From UBA1359 sp029570385 (GTDB lineage Bacteria > Patescibacteriota > Patescibacteriia > Patescibacteriales > Patescibacteriaceae), in NCBI GenBank assembly GCA_035351315.1, contig DAOPVX010000001.1, forward strand, positions 57,783 through 121,782: DNA of 64,000 nt. Reading direction: 5' to 3'. The notes below the pieces were generated by a model. That model was not told where the DNA came from. It did no database searches and saw nothing but the letters and a program-made list of their open reading frames with translations. The number at the start of each line of letters is the position of its first letter. Position 1 is the stretch's first letter. Below, one piece after another: positions 7,640-16,910 of the stretch. The translations under genes and the position numbers were made by a program.

Positions 7640-8735
7640 CCAAAAGATTAAAATTGTTTATTTGTTGCCGCGGCTTTTTGGCGGCGGAGCCGAACGGCTA
7701 GTGGTTGATTTGGCTACGCATTTGCCCCAAGATCAATACGCTGTGACGGTGGTCTGTTTAAAGAGTTCGTCAACGCCGATTTGGCGTGAAGAATTGGCCG
7801 CCGCCGGTGTGGAATTGGTCCAGCTTAATAAAAAAATTAAACTAGATCCAACTTGTGTTTGGCGTCTAACAGCCTGGTTAAAACATAATCGGCCAGATAT
7901 TTTACACACTCATTTATTTGGCGGTGATTTCTATGGTCGGCTGGCTGGTCGCTTAGCCGGCGTTCGGCATATTATCAGCACTGAGCATAATATTAATTTT
8001 TCTGAAGGCTATTTAAAGCGCCAACTAAAATCCTGGACCGCTCCGCTAGCGGAAAAAGTGGTGGCGGTTTCGCAAACTGTTTTAGAATATGCCCAAAAAT
8101 ATGAGGGAGTTGCTCGGGGACAAGGTTTGGTGATTTATAACGGTGTGCCAGTGGATAAATTTGTTGATCATAACAAAGTCAGTGATTTAGATAAAAAAAG
8201 TGGCCAGCCAATTATAATCGGTTCTTTGGGGCGCTTGAACCAGCAGAAAAATTGGCCGACTTTAATTGCGGCCGCTCAATATTTACCGGATAATTCCATT
8301 ATTAATATTGCCGGCACCGGCCCCGATAAACAAAAACTACAAACAATAATTGATTCTTCAGGACTAGCTAATCGTGTTCAATTAATCGGCTGGCAAGCTA
8401 ATACGGCTGAATTCTTAAAGAAGTTGGATATTTTTGTCTTGCCGTCTTTTTGGGAAGGTTTACCGGTTTGTTTATTGGAAGCTGGCGCTAGCGGTTTGCC
8501 AGTAGTTGCCTCTGATATTGCTAGCAACCGAGAAGTAATTGTTGACCAGCAAAATGGTTTATTGTTTAATCCGCAGCGACCGCCAGAATTAGCTGAAAAA
8601 ATAATTAAATTGATTAATGATCCAGAGCTGGCTAAAGAATTGGCGGCTAATTTGCGTGGCCTGGTTGAACAAAAATTTAGCTTCGCCATTATGCTGGAAA
8701 ATTACCAGCGACTTTATCGCCAGCTTATTAATTAA
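7623..8735 (+). CDS. GT4-family glycosyltransferase
   Basis: 370 aa from the ATG at 7623; a TTG 21 nt upstream is in frame but less likely. LFGGGAERLVVDLATHL is the N-terminal glycine loop, GSLGRLNQQKNWPTLIAAA the donor-side loop and WEGLPVCLLEAGASGLPVVAS the EX7E motif. Paralogue of the preceding gene. It overlaps that gene by 17 nt and ends 6 nt before the next, so the block is translated as a unit. Predicted role: sequential sugar addition to the surface polysaccharide repeat. Confidence 0.9.
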   Translation: MNKLANQKIKIVYLLPRLFGGGAERLVVDLATHLPQDQYAVTVVCLKSSSTPIWREELAAAGVELVQLNKKIKLDPTCVWRLTAWLKHNRPDILHTHLFGGDFYGRLAGRLAGVRHIISTEHNINFSEGYLKRQLKSWTAPLAEKVVAVSQTVLEYAQKYEGVARGQGLVIYNGVPVDKFVDHNKVSDLDKKSGQPIIIGSLGRLNQQKNWPTLIAAAQYLPDNSIINIAGTGPDKQKLQTIIDSSGLANRVQLIGWQANTAEFLKKLDIFVLPSFWEGLPVCLLEAGASGLPVVASDIASNREVIVDQQNGLLFNPQRPPELAEKIIKLINDPELAKELAANLRGLVEQKFSFAIMLENYQRLYRQLIN

Positions 8736-8741
8736 TAGTTT

Positions 8742-9962
8742 ATGAAAATTATTCAGATTAACAAATTCAATTATTTGCGAGGCGGGGCTGAGAAATATTT
8801 TTTGGAATTATCAGAACGATTGACGCAAGCCGGTCATGAGGTGGCTAAATTTTGCATGACTGATCGCCGCAACCTGGAGGATACCTGGTCAGGGTATTGG
8901 CTGAGTCGGATTGACTTTGAGCAGCCGGCAATAGCCGATAAATTACGAGCTCCGGAACGGATTATATACAGTCGAGCGGCCAAAAGAAGTTTAACTAAAT
9001 TGATTAAAGATTTTCAGCCGGACATTATTCATGCCCATAATATTTATCATCAATTATCGCCATCAGTTTTAGATGCGGCTCGGGAGGCTAAAGTGCCGGT
9101 GGTGATGACATTGCACGATTATAAATTGATTTGTCCTAATTATCAATTGCTTAATCATGGCCAGGTTTGCGAAAAATGTCTGGATGGTAATTTTTGGCAT
9201 TGTTTTCGAGAAAAATGTTTTAAAAATTCGCGATCGCAAAGTTTTCTAGCCAGTCTGGAGGCGGTTTTACACAAGCATTGGCAGACCTACCAGCGAGGAG
9301 TTAATTTATTCATCGCTCCCAGCCAATTTATGGCTGATAAATGTCAGGCCGCCGGTTGGCCTCAGGATCGTTTTCGGGTTTTAATTAATCCAGTGCCAGA
9401 ATTGCCGGCTGGCCAACGCCAAGCGGCTGATTATTTTTTATATGCCGGCCGATTGTCTCATGAAAAGGGAATTGATGTTCTGCTCAAAGCGCTGGCTGGC
9501 AGCAATTATAAGCTGAAGATTGCTGGTCGTGGGCCGCAAGAAAATGCTTTGCGCCAACTAGTTAAAGATTTAAAATTGTCTGAGCAGGTTGATTTTCTTG
9601 GTCAGCAAGGTCGCGAGCAATTGGCTAAATTATTAGACGGGACGATTGCCTTAACTGTGCCATCAATTTGGTATGAAAATATGCCGCTTAATATTTTGGA
9701 AGCCTTGGGCCGAGGTTGCCCGGTAGTGGCCAGTCGCATTGGCGGCATACCCGAGATTGTTAATCATCAAGTTAACGGTTGGTTAGCTGAGCCAGGTGAT
9801 TGTGGCGATTGGACAAAAGCTTTAGAGCAAGCGGCGCAAGCTGATCCGTTAAAATTTAGCCAACAAGCCAAAGAATCAGTTAACCAATATAATTGGAGCC
9901 AACATTTTTTAGCTATAGAAGCGATTTACCAACAGATTTTACAAAATCGCGGGCATGATTAA
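8742..9962 (+). CDS. GT4-family glycosyltransferase with a cysteine cluster
   Basis: 406 aa. FNYLRGGAEKYFLELSERL at the N-terminus and YAGRLSHEKGIDVLLKAL at the donor side identify GT4; the EX7E region is degenerate (WYENMPLNILEALGRGCPVVAS). Between the domains lies CEKCLDGNFWHCFREKC (about residues 144-160), a four-cysteine cluster that could bind zinc and occurs in a known GT4 subgroup. No SD. The stop overlaps the next gene by 8 nt. Confidence 0.9.
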   Translation: MKIIQINKFNYLRGGAEKYFLELSERLTQAGHEVAKFCMTDRRNLEDTWSGYWLSRIDFEQPAIADKLRAPERIIYSRAAKRSLTKLIKDFQPDIIHAHNIYHQLSPSVLDAAREAKVPVVMTLHDYKLICPNYQLLNHGQVCEKCLDGNFWHCFREKCFKNSRSQSFLASLEAVLHKHWQTYQRGVNLFIAPSQFMADKCQAAGWPQDRFRVLINPVPELPAGQRQAADYFLYAGRLSHEKGIDVLLKALAGSNYKLKIAGRGPQENALRQLVKDLKLSEQVDFLGQQGREQLAKLLDGTIALTVPSIWYENMPLNILEALGRGCPVVASRIGGIPEIVNHQVNGWLAEPGDCGDWTKALEQAAQADPLKFSQQAKESVNQYNWSQHFLAIEAIYQQILQNRGHD

Positions 9963-11949
9963 ACGTTTTTGGACAATCTTGTGGATCGGTTTGTGGTTGG
10001 GCACAGCCATTAATTCAGCCCAGGCCGTTAATTGGTCAACCGATTATCCGCGGCTGGCTAATTATTATTTGAAGTATTACGGCCATGTTCAGCCAGCTGA
10101 TTTGACCAATTTGTATCGCTGGGATTTATTGATTATTCCCAATGATTATCAATGGGCCTTTCCTGATTTTTTAACGCAATACAAGCAAGCCAATCCTAAT
10201 GGAAAAGTTTTGGCTTACACCTATCCGGCCATGGCCATGACTAGCAATCTAAATAGTTTATTTAGACAGGTTGATGAACAGGATTTATGGCTAAAAAATG
10301 GCCGAGGCGAGAAATTGGAGCTGTGGCCCAATCTTTATGCGGTTAATATTAATAAGCCGGCCTGGACTGATTTGAACTTAAATTTTTGGCAAAATGAATT
10401 GGATCGTCAAAAATGGGATGGCCTGATGTTTGACACTGTAGAAAATAGCTTGGGTCGCTTTAATCAAAACGGTATTGATTTAGATGGTGATTACCGGGCT
10501 GACGCGCTGGCTAGCCTAGATGCTAGTTGGCAACAGGGGTTGGCTCGGTTATTTAAAACAGCTCGGCAATACTGGGGCAAAGACAAGTTAATTCTAATTA
10601 ATGGCAGCTCTTTGCCGATTTATCAGCCGTCAATTAACGGTCGGATGTTTGAAACTTTTCCGGCCCACTGGGAGGATGGTGGCACTTGGGCGGCTTCTAT
10701 GGAGCAGTATTTGAATCGTTTGCCAGCCCAAAATTACCAGCCGTCGGTTTATGTCATTAACAGTAATACCAATAATACCGGCCAACAGAATAATTATCAA
10801 AAAATGCGTTTTGGTTTGGCGAGCACCTTGCTCGGTGATGGTTATTTTTCTTTTGATCATGGCGATCAGGCTCATGAGCAGACTTGGTGGTATGATGAGT
10901 ATTCGGTTAAATTGGGGCAGCCGACCTCTGAACCATATAATTTATTGGCGCCCAATAATAATAAGATTCAGGCTGGCCTGTGGCGCCGCGATTTTGATCA
11001 TGGCGTGGCCGTGGTCAATTCAACTAATAAACGACAGCTGTATTCTTTAAATAAAGAAGAATTGGAAAAGATTCGCGGCAGCCAAGCGCCGTTAATCAAC
11101 AATGGCCAGCGGGTTAATTATTTACTATTAGAGCCCAATGACGGCTTAATTTTACTCAAGCGGGATTTAAAGATTACCAATCAGACTTTCTATAATGGCG
11201 GTTTTGTCAGAGTTTTTGATCAACGCGGCCAATCAGTGCGTAATGGTTTTTTTGCCTACCAAGCTAATTTGGCTGGTGGCGATCAAACGATTTTGTTTGA
11301 CATGGACGGTCAAGGCGGATTGGAGCAGGCGATTAATCGTCGCAATGAAGTAATGATTACTCGGCGCGGTCAAATTATTTATAAATGGTACCCCTTTAGT
11401 CAGCGATATCGGGGGCGGCCCAGTATCAATCTATATGCTCCGCCAGGTAAAAAAGCTGATTTAGTTATTGGCGCCGGGTCAGGATTGAAACCGGTAGTGC
11501 GTGTTTATAATTATCAAGGCAGGTTATTGAGTCCAGAGTGGCTGGCCTTTGATCAGAAGTTTCGCGGTGGCGTTAATGTTGCGGCTGGTCAGTTGAATAA
11601 TCGTGGCGAGATGGCTATTGCGGTTACTCCTCAAGGCGGTATGGAGCCGCTAATTAAGCTTTATTCTAATTCTGGCAAATTATTGGCGCCGGCCTGGCTA
11701 GCCTTTGACCGCAAATTTCGTGGCGGTGTCAGCACGGCTATTGGTGATATTAGCGGCGATGGCGAATCGGAAATCGTGGCAGTGGCTAGTATTGGCGGCG
11801 GCCCGCAAGTGCGTATCTTTAATCGTTACGGCAAGCTGTTAGGTCAATTCCAAGCCTTTAAAGATGAGGCCAAAACCGGTTATCAAGTAATGATTAATGA
11901 TATTAATGGTGATGGCCGCGGTGAAATATTAGTCGGTCAGCGTAATTAA
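9955..11949 (+). CDS. Exported TIM-barrel hydrolase-like protein with FG-GAP-like repeats
   Basis: 664 aa. Signal peptide (about residues 1-24, ending INSAQA). Residues about 30-400 match the 4101-5117 protein: WDGLMFDTVENSLG, the calcium-loop-like GIDLDGDYRADA, INGRMFETFP. Residues about 405-664 form a beta-propeller-like region with FG-GAP-type repeats (DMDGQGGLEQAI, GDISGDGESEIVAVA, NDINGDGRGEILVG). Probably a surface enzyme acting on glycans, fused to a propeller that may bind ligand or calcium. Catalytic acids cannot be fixed without alignment; candidates are the Asp of WDGLMFD and the Glu of INGRMFETFP. Unlike its paralogue, the gene lacks an SD and lacks dense inverted repeats. Confidence 0.8.
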   Translation: MIKRFWTILWIGLWLGTAINSAQAVNWSTDYPRLANYYLKYYGHVQPADLTNLYRWDLLIIPNDYQWAFPDFLTQYKQANPNGKVLAYTYPAMAMTSNLNSLFRQVDEQDLWLKNGRGEKLELWPNLYAVNINKPAWTDLNLNFWQNELDRQKWDGLMFDTVENSLGRFNQNGIDLDGDYRADALASLDASWQQGLARLFKTARQYWGKDKLILINGSSLPIYQPSINGRMFETFPAHWEDGGTWAASMEQYLNRLPAQNYQPSVYVINSNTNNTGQQNNYQKMRFGLASTLLGDGYFSFDHGDQAHEQTWWYDEYSVKLGQPTSEPYNLLAPNNNKIQAGLWRRDFDHGVAVVNSTNKRQLYSLNKEELEKIRGSQAPLINNGQRVNYLLLEPNDGLILLKRDLKITNQTFYNGGFVRVFDQRGQSVRNGFFAYQANLAGGDQTILFDMDGQGGLEQAINRRNEVMITRRGQIIYKWYPFSQRYRGRPSINLYAPPGKKADLVIGAGSGLKPVVRVYNYQGRLLSPEWLAFDQKFRGGVNVAAGQLNNRGEMAIAVTPQGGMEPLIKLYSNSGKLLAPAWLAFDRKFRGGVSTAIGDISGDGESEIVAVASIGGGPQVRIFNRYGKLLGQFQAFKDEAKTGYQVMINDINGDGRGEILVGQRN

Positions 11950-11959
11950 TAGTATAATT

Positions 11960-13036
11960 ATGGCTATGATTAAAAAAATAATTACCATTTGGCAACGGCG
12001 TTATCAGCGATTTTATACCCGTGGATATTGGCGGATAGTTTTTGATGTCGGCACTATCATTTTAGTCTTTATATTACTTATTTTATTGTTGTTGATTAAG
12101 AATTCAGCGATCTCTTTAGATAAACGCCTCTGGTCTAGCTTGCGGGTACCTAATCGACCGACAACTCATTATAAAGAGATGCCATTAGACTGGCAAATTA
12201 AATTTCGTCCGACAGTGATTGGCAAAACAACCAATCAATTGGTGGCGGATATTAATTACACTAATCTAGCCAATCAACCGATTAATATTGCTTATTCGTG
12301 CTATTATGGCAGCTCTCAACAACGGCTGCCGCTTAAGGATATTGCCGACACTAATTTTACTTGGTCTGACGGTCAATTAACCACTGAATTAGCCGCAGGC
12401 CAGTCAGGACAACTGACAGTTAGTTGGTTATGGTCAGCTCAGCCGGCGGCATCTAGTAAAGAAATTAAAATTATTTGCCGTCTGCAGGCCGGTTTAGCCA
12501 GTCAAACATGGGTTAAGCCAGATCAGGAGTTTATTTTTAAGAAATCGGGAGCGGTTCAGGCCACAGCCGGCGCTTATTTTTATACTAATGATGGCGACCA
12601 AGTCGGTATCGGCCCTTTGCCGCCGATTGTCGGTTTGCCAACCAGTTATTTAATTAGCTGGTCATTGGAAAATGCTGGCGGTGATTTAACGGATATGCAG
12701 TTTTCAGCCCAACTAGCCGATAATGTTGCTTGGCAAGGTGAGGCTGGTTTGACTGGCGGCCACCTTAGTTATGATGCCGCTAATCGTAAGGTTAATTGGC
12801 GGATGACTGAATGGCCAGATAAAGCGCCCAAAAAACAAGTTAATTTTTATGTTTCTCTTAACCCAACCGCTGAGATGGTTGGTCATATAATGCCGTTGAT
12901 TAAAGAAGGCGAGTGGCGGGTTAACGATAGCTGGTCAGAAAAAGTTTGGCGCGGCCGTCTGCCAGCGTTATCCACCAACCTAGATTATGACAGTCGATCC
13001 AAGGGCCAGGGCGAAGTTCAAAATTGGCTAGAGTAA
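11960..13036 (+). CDS. Single-pass membrane protein with beta-sandwich ectodomain, unknown
   Basis: 358 aa. A short basic cytoplasmic N-terminus (IWQRRYQRFYTRGYW) is followed by one membrane segment (about residues 28-50) and a large extracytoplasmic part. The two regions after it (about 75-180 and 200-330) look like immunoglobulin or DUF11-type beta-sandwich repeats, e.g. TNQLVADINYTNLANQPINI and SYLISWSLENAGGDLTDMQF. This architecture is common in uncharacterised patescibacterial envelope proteins. The second ATG at 11966 is an equally possible start. Starts 11 nt after the hydrolase-like gene and probably shares its transcript. Confidence 0.65.
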   Translation: MAMIKKIITIWQRRYQRFYTRGYWRIVFDVGTIILVFILLILLLLIKNSAISLDKRLWSSLRVPNRPTTHYKEMPLDWQIKFRPTVIGKTTNQLVADINYTNLANQPINIAYSCYYGSSQQRLPLKDIADTNFTWSDGQLTTELAAGQSGQLTVSWLWSAQPAASSKEIKIICRLQAGLASQTWVKPDQEFIFKKSGAVQATAGAYFYTNDGDQVGIGPLPPIVGLPTSYLISWSLENAGGDLTDMQFSAQLADNVAWQGEAGLTGGHLSYDAANRKVNWRMTEWPDKAPKKQVNFYVSLNPTAEMVGHIMPLIKEGEWRVNDSWSEKVWRGRLPALSTNLDYDSRSKGQGEVQNWLE

Positions 13037-13059
13037 TGACCAATTGCGCGTAACACCTC

Positions 13060-13088
13060 TTGACTATTTAAATTAAATATGTTAAGAT
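13060..13088 (+). promoter_or_regulatory. Sigma70-type promoter
   Basis: TTGACT (13060-13065), 17-bp spacer, TAAGAT (13083-13088). Predicted start near 13095, upstream of the ATG at 13142. Separates the preceding block from the beta-propeller protein. Confidence 0.65.
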
Positions 13089-13141
13089 ATTAGGTCATCT
13101 TTATAAAAGTGGCTTTGATTGATTTAAATTTAATGTATTTT

Positions 13142-14473
13142 ATGTCTAATCTTAAGAAAAAATTGATTAATTTATGGCCGGTTTGGCTAGTCTTAGCGGC
13201 CATTATTATCATTGCTCCGTTTAGTCAGGGACGAGTTAAGCCTTATTACCAAGGCGATGCCGTTAATTATCGCGGTCGATTATTGATTGCTTCCACCAAT
13301 ATGGATCGTTTGCAGATTATGGAAGCCAATAATCAGCGGATCAATTTATTGGCGGAACTGGCTCCGGATAAAACTGGTTATCTGCCGGGCGATAATTTTT
13401 ATAATTGCGCCTTTAACCAAGAGAGTGGCGCGTTATATTTATATGCCGTCAACGGTCGTTATTTATATAAATATAATGTCAGCAACCCCAGTCAACCGGA
13501 ATTAGTTAATAAAATTAAAGACAACTCCTGGGATTGGTTTCGGTCGGTCGGTGTTGCCAATGGTCGTCTAGTTACTGTCGGCACCAAGGGCCTGAAGATT
13601 TGGAATAATGATTTGCAGGTCGTTGATAGTTTAGCGGTCCAATTGGACAATCCTTTTAATTATAGTTTGAGTCGCGATTTTTTATTAGCTATTGATAATG
13701 ATCAATTAAAAATGTATAGCTTGCCAGATCGGCAGTGGACCAAAAGTGTCAACCTAACTATCAAAGAAAAGGGTAATCGTCAGATTTATAATGATCAAAA
13801 CAGCAGCTCTATTTTTGTGGCTGACGATTGGGCGGCCAAGCAATTTGATTTTAGCGGTAATTTAATTAATAGTTTTCGTTTTACAGCTAATAACGGTTAC
13901 GATATAGTGCCGTCCACTGATGGCCAAAAGATTTATTTGAGCGATGGTATCGGCGTTGTTCGTTTAAGCAAGAGCAGCTTACAACCGGATAAATGGACTT
14001 ATGTTAAGGATATGGGTGTTGCCGATGGTTGGTCTATGGGCTTGCGCTTGGTCAATTGGCAGGGCCGTGATCACTTAATAATCTTTAATAATGGCGCTAT
14101 TAGTGTTTTGAATGATCAACTCAAGAAGGTGGCTAATTTTCATTCTACTGAGAATCGGGTAGATAGTCAGCCGGCCTTTAGCGAGCCGCTAATGTTGACT
14201 TTAGATAAGAATCGAGCGGCCGTTAACAGCCAAATTTCTTTGCGCGGCGCCGGTTTTGCCGCTAATGAGAATTTAGAAATTAAGTTCTTAAGCAATCAGC
14301 AGGCGACATCAAGCGTAACTACCGATAGTTTTGGTCGTTTTCAAAAGATTTTAACTGTGCCAGCTATTGCTAATAAGACAGCTTACACAGCTAACCCATT
14401 ACCAACTGATATTAGGGTTGTTGGGCAAACCAGTCAAAAAACTTATAGTATCAGTTTCCAGATTGAAAATTAA
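13142..14473 (+). CDS. Membrane-anchored beta-propeller-like protein
   Basis: 443 aa from the ATG at 13142; a GTG at 13109 in frame is less likely. One membrane anchor (about residues 12-30) precedes a domain of repeated four-strand units (about 45-345): GRLLIASTNMDRLQIM, GRLVTVGTKGLKIWNN, GQKIYLSDGIGVVRLS. These look like LVIVD or WD-like propeller blades. The last 85 residues (LTLDKNRAAVNSQISLRGAG) look like a small Ig/IPT-type domain. Probably a surface binding protein of the polysaccharide locus; ligand unknown. Confidence 0.65.
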   Translation: MSNLKKKLINLWPVWLVLAAIIIIAPFSQGRVKPYYQGDAVNYRGRLLIASTNMDRLQIMEANNQRINLLAELAPDKTGYLPGDNFYNCAFNQESGALYLYAVNGRYLYKYNVSNPSQPELVNKIKDNSWDWFRSVGVANGRLVTVGTKGLKIWNNDLQVVDSLAVQLDNPFNYSLSRDFLLAIDNDQLKMYSLPDRQWTKSVNLTIKEKGNRQIYNDQNSSSIFVADDWAAKQFDFSGNLINSFRFTANNGYDIVPSTDGQKIYLSDGIGVVRLSKSSLQPDKWTYVKDMGVADGWSMGLRLVNWQGRDHLIIFNNGAISVLNDQLKKVANFHSTENRVDSQPAFSEPLMLTLDKNRAAVNSQISLRGAGFAANENLEIKFLSNQQATSSVTTDSFGRFQKILTVPAIANKTAYTANPLPTDIRVVGQTSQKTYSISFQIEN

Positions 14474-14507
14474 AGACCAAATTAAATATTTTAATTCTAT
14501 CTTGTAT

Positions 14508-15617
14508 ATGAAAATTTATTTTATCGGACAAAAGGGAATACCGGCTAAAAGTGGCGGCGTGGAAAAACACGTTGAAGCTTTGACCACCAATTTAGCCAAA
14601 CAAGGCCAAGAAGTCTTTGTTTATACTCGGCCTAATTATACCGATAAAAAATTGACCACTTATCAGGGTGTTCGGTTAATTAGCCGGCCGTCATTACCAA
14701 CTAAGCACTTGGATGCTTTTAGTCATACTCTGTTATGTAGCTTAGATGTTTTGTTTCGGCGCGCTGATGTGGTTCACTTTCAAGCTATTGGTCCGGCTTC
14801 ATTGTTGTGGTTAGTTAAGTTATTGAAACCTAAAACCAAAGTTATTTTTACCTTTCATTGTCAAGATTATTACCATCAAAAATGGGGTCGATTGGCGCGT
14901 TGGTATTTACGGCTTGGAGAAAAAATTGGTTGTCGGTTGGCTGATGAGGTGATTGCTGTCTCTCATGGATTGGTTGATTATATCGCCAAGACTTACGGCC
15001 GCCAAGCCAGTTATGTGCCCAATGGAGTAGCTCTTGATGGCTACGGCGAGAATTCTGATATTCTACAAGCCTTAGACTTACGGCCGCAGAAATATATTTT
15101 AGCGGTTTCTCGCTTGGTGCGCCATAAAGGCTTACAGCACTTAATTAAGGCTTTTAAGAATATTAAAAGTGATTATAACTTGGTGATTGTCGGCGCTGCC
15201 GCTCACACCGATGATTATGTTGCTGAATTAAAAGAATTAGCGGCTGATGATGCGCGAATTATTTTTGCCGGCGAACAGTCTGGCGACAATTTAGCGCAAT
15301 TATTTAGCCAGGCCGGTTTATTTGTCCAGCCATCTGAATCAGAAGGTCTGTCAGTGGCCTTGCTGGAAGCAATGGCTTATGGCTTGCCGGTTTTAGTTAG
15401 CGATATTCCGGAAAATTTAGAAGCGGTTGGTGGTTGCGGTTGGTCATTTGCCAATAAAGATGTGGCTGATTTAACTATTAAGTTACAGCAGTGGTTGGAT
15501 GAGCCGGAGTCTGGTCAAGAATTGGCCAAACAAGCGCAGAATCGGGTTAATAGTGAATATAATTGGCAAAATATTACTAACAGTACATTAAAGATTTATC
15601 AGCTGTCCCAAGCCTAA
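14508..15617 (+). CDS. GT4-family glycosyltransferase
   Basis: 369 aa from the ATG at 14508, where MKIYFIGQKGIPAKSGGVEKHV begins; upstream in-frame starts lie inside the previous gene. The GIPAKSGGVE loop is typical of a GT4 group found in exopolysaccharide loci. The donor domain has ILAVSRLVRHKGLQHLIKAF and the EX7E region SESEGLSVALLEAMAYGLPVLVS. No SD. Last of the four transferases in this locus. Confidence 0.9.
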   Translation: MKIYFIGQKGIPAKSGGVEKHVEALTTNLAKQGQEVFVYTRPNYTDKKLTTYQGVRLISRPSLPTKHLDAFSHTLLCSLDVLFRRADVVHFQAIGPASLLWLVKLLKPKTKVIFTFHCQDYYHQKWGRLARWYLRLGEKIGCRLADEVIAVSHGLVDYIAKTYGRQASYVPNGVALDGYGENSDILQALDLRPQKYILAVSRLVRHKGLQHLIKAFKNIKSDYNLVIVGAAAHTDDYVAELKELAADDARIIFAGEQSGDNLAQLFSQAGLFVQPSESEGLSVALLEAMAYGLPVLVSDIPENLEAVGGCGWSFANKDVADLTIKLQQWLDEPESGQELAKQAQNRVNSEYNWQNITNSTLKIYQLSQA

Positions 15618-15677
15618 AGTTTGGGGTCAGCCGACGGCTAGTTAATCATAATAACTCGTCGGCTGGCGTAAGTCAGC

Positions 15678-15722
15678 ACTTTAAAAAAAATAAAAAACAA
15701 AGCCCCTACGGGGGCGAAGGAG
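15678..15722 (+). promoter_or_regulatory. Leader: A-rich tract, UACG hairpin and SD
   Basis: ACTTTA plus an A-rich run (15678-15700), then GCCCC (15702-15706) / GGGGC (15711-15715) closing a TACG loop, a stable UNCG-type RNA tetraloop. The SD AAGGAG (15717-15722) follows at once, 6 nt before the ATG. Same order as the leader at 2213-2265. Further upstream, AGCCGACG / CGTCGGCT (about 15628-15663) forms another long hairpin that may end the transferase transcript. Confidence 0.65.
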
Positions 15723-15728
15723 TAAAAA

Positions 15729-16895
15729 ATGAAAAGGAGAGTTCTCTTTTTTTTCGGGCTGGCAATTCTGCTAGTCATGTCTTTCCTGGTCGGCTGTTCG
15801 GATATGCCGACCATCCCCACAATACCGGGAGATAACACTCCCGGCATCAAACTAGCCCAGGGCGGCAAAGATGTCGACTCTTTGCTGGTCAATACCTGGG
15901 CCGTCTTCTCGGTTAATACCACTGGCAGCTCGCCAGTGTCGTATAGCTGGGAGTTCGGTGATGGAACGTCGGCGAGTACTACCTTTGCTCAAACCGAGCA
16001 TCGGTATGTGTCTACCGGGACCTTCACGGCCTCGGTGCAGGTCAGCTACTCCAATGGAGGTAGCAATACCTACACCCGGCAGGTGAGGGTTTACCAACCC
16101 AGTACGCCGTCGGATGACATTCTGGTCCTGTTGTCCTCATCCCAGGAATCGTCTGGGAAGTGGACGTATCGCCTTGGGTTAAGCACTGCCGCCTATGCTG
16201 GCGGATCGGGTGCCAACCCATTCATTACCGGTCAACCGGGTGGGGTGATCATTAATAACCCCGTATCCGGTTACAGCTGGGTTCAGTTGATCAACCAGCA
16301 GGAGAGTGGCCGACTTGTTGTCACTATCACCTGTTGGGACCAGAGTGACGTTTCCCTTAACTATGGGGGAAATTTCATCAGTGGCCAACCGCCAGCCCAG
16401 TGGAACTGGGCTGGTATTCAGGGAAGTGCTTATTTCGTCGCCGAGAATGGCGGCGGTAATTTGCACTTTTCCTTGACCGCCGGGCAACTCTTGCCGGTCG
16501 GCGGTAATGTTGCCCAACCGCCGGGATTAATAGGTGACGATACTCCAGCCACCCTGCGGATGACCGTGGGGCAGGATTCCATAAAAATTTTTTGTAATCT
16601 AGATAGGTTACAGAATTTTAATGGGAATGCCTGGCTGGAGTATGCAGCGGTCAACGGCGATCACAATCGCCAACCGCTGCAAGTATCATCTTTTTTCTCC
16701 GGCTGGGCTGAGACGGTTTTACCGTTATCGGCCCTCGCCGATAACCCAATCAAAATCCGCTACGGTCACAATATCGGTGACCTGGCGGACATGACCCAAT
16801 CCAAATATTGGGTACCCGCCGATGGTTGGCTGGAGTTCTATCTCCTGCCAATTAACAGCGGCAAGGGCGGTTGGGAAATCCGCCCGACCCGATAA
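15729..16895 (+). CDS. PKD-domain lipoprotein, hairpin-saturated gene
   Basis: 388 aa. The signal sequence ends in a lipobox (MSFLVGCS; Cys at about residue 23), so lipid anchoring is predicted. A PKD domain follows (about 37-120) with VSYSWEFGDGTSAST and HRYVSTGTFTASVQVSYSNG. The remaining about 260 residues are beta-rich and unrecognised. PKD domains occur in surface proteins that bind glycans or proteins. The SD AAGGAG is 6 nt before the ATG. Perfect stems include 16392-16414 (9 bp), a nested pair at 16644-16680 (outer 8 bp, inner 6 bp) and 16724-16745 (9 bp, CCTC loop). Own transcription unit with own terminator. Confidence 0.8.
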   Translation: MKRRVLFFFGLAILLVMSFLVGCSDMPTIPTIPGDNTPGIKLAQGGKDVDSLLVNTWAVFSVNTTGSSPVSYSWEFGDGTSASTTFAQTEHRYVSTGTFTASVQVSYSNGGSNTYTRQVRVYQPSTPSDDILVLLSSSQESSGKWTYRLGLSTAAYAGGSGANPFITGQPGGVIINNPVSGYSWVQLINQQESGRLVVTITCWDQSDVSLNYGGNFISGQPPAQWNWAGIQGSAYFVAENGGGNLHFSLTAGQLLPVGGNVAQPPGLIGDDTPATLRMTVGQDSIKIFCNLDRLQNFNGNAWLEYAAVNGDHNRQPLQVSSFFSGWAETVLPLSALADNPIKIRYGHNIGDLADMTQSKYWVPADGWLEFYLLPINSGKGGWEIRPTR

Positions 16896-16910
16896 CTCCA
16901 ACTTCCCATA

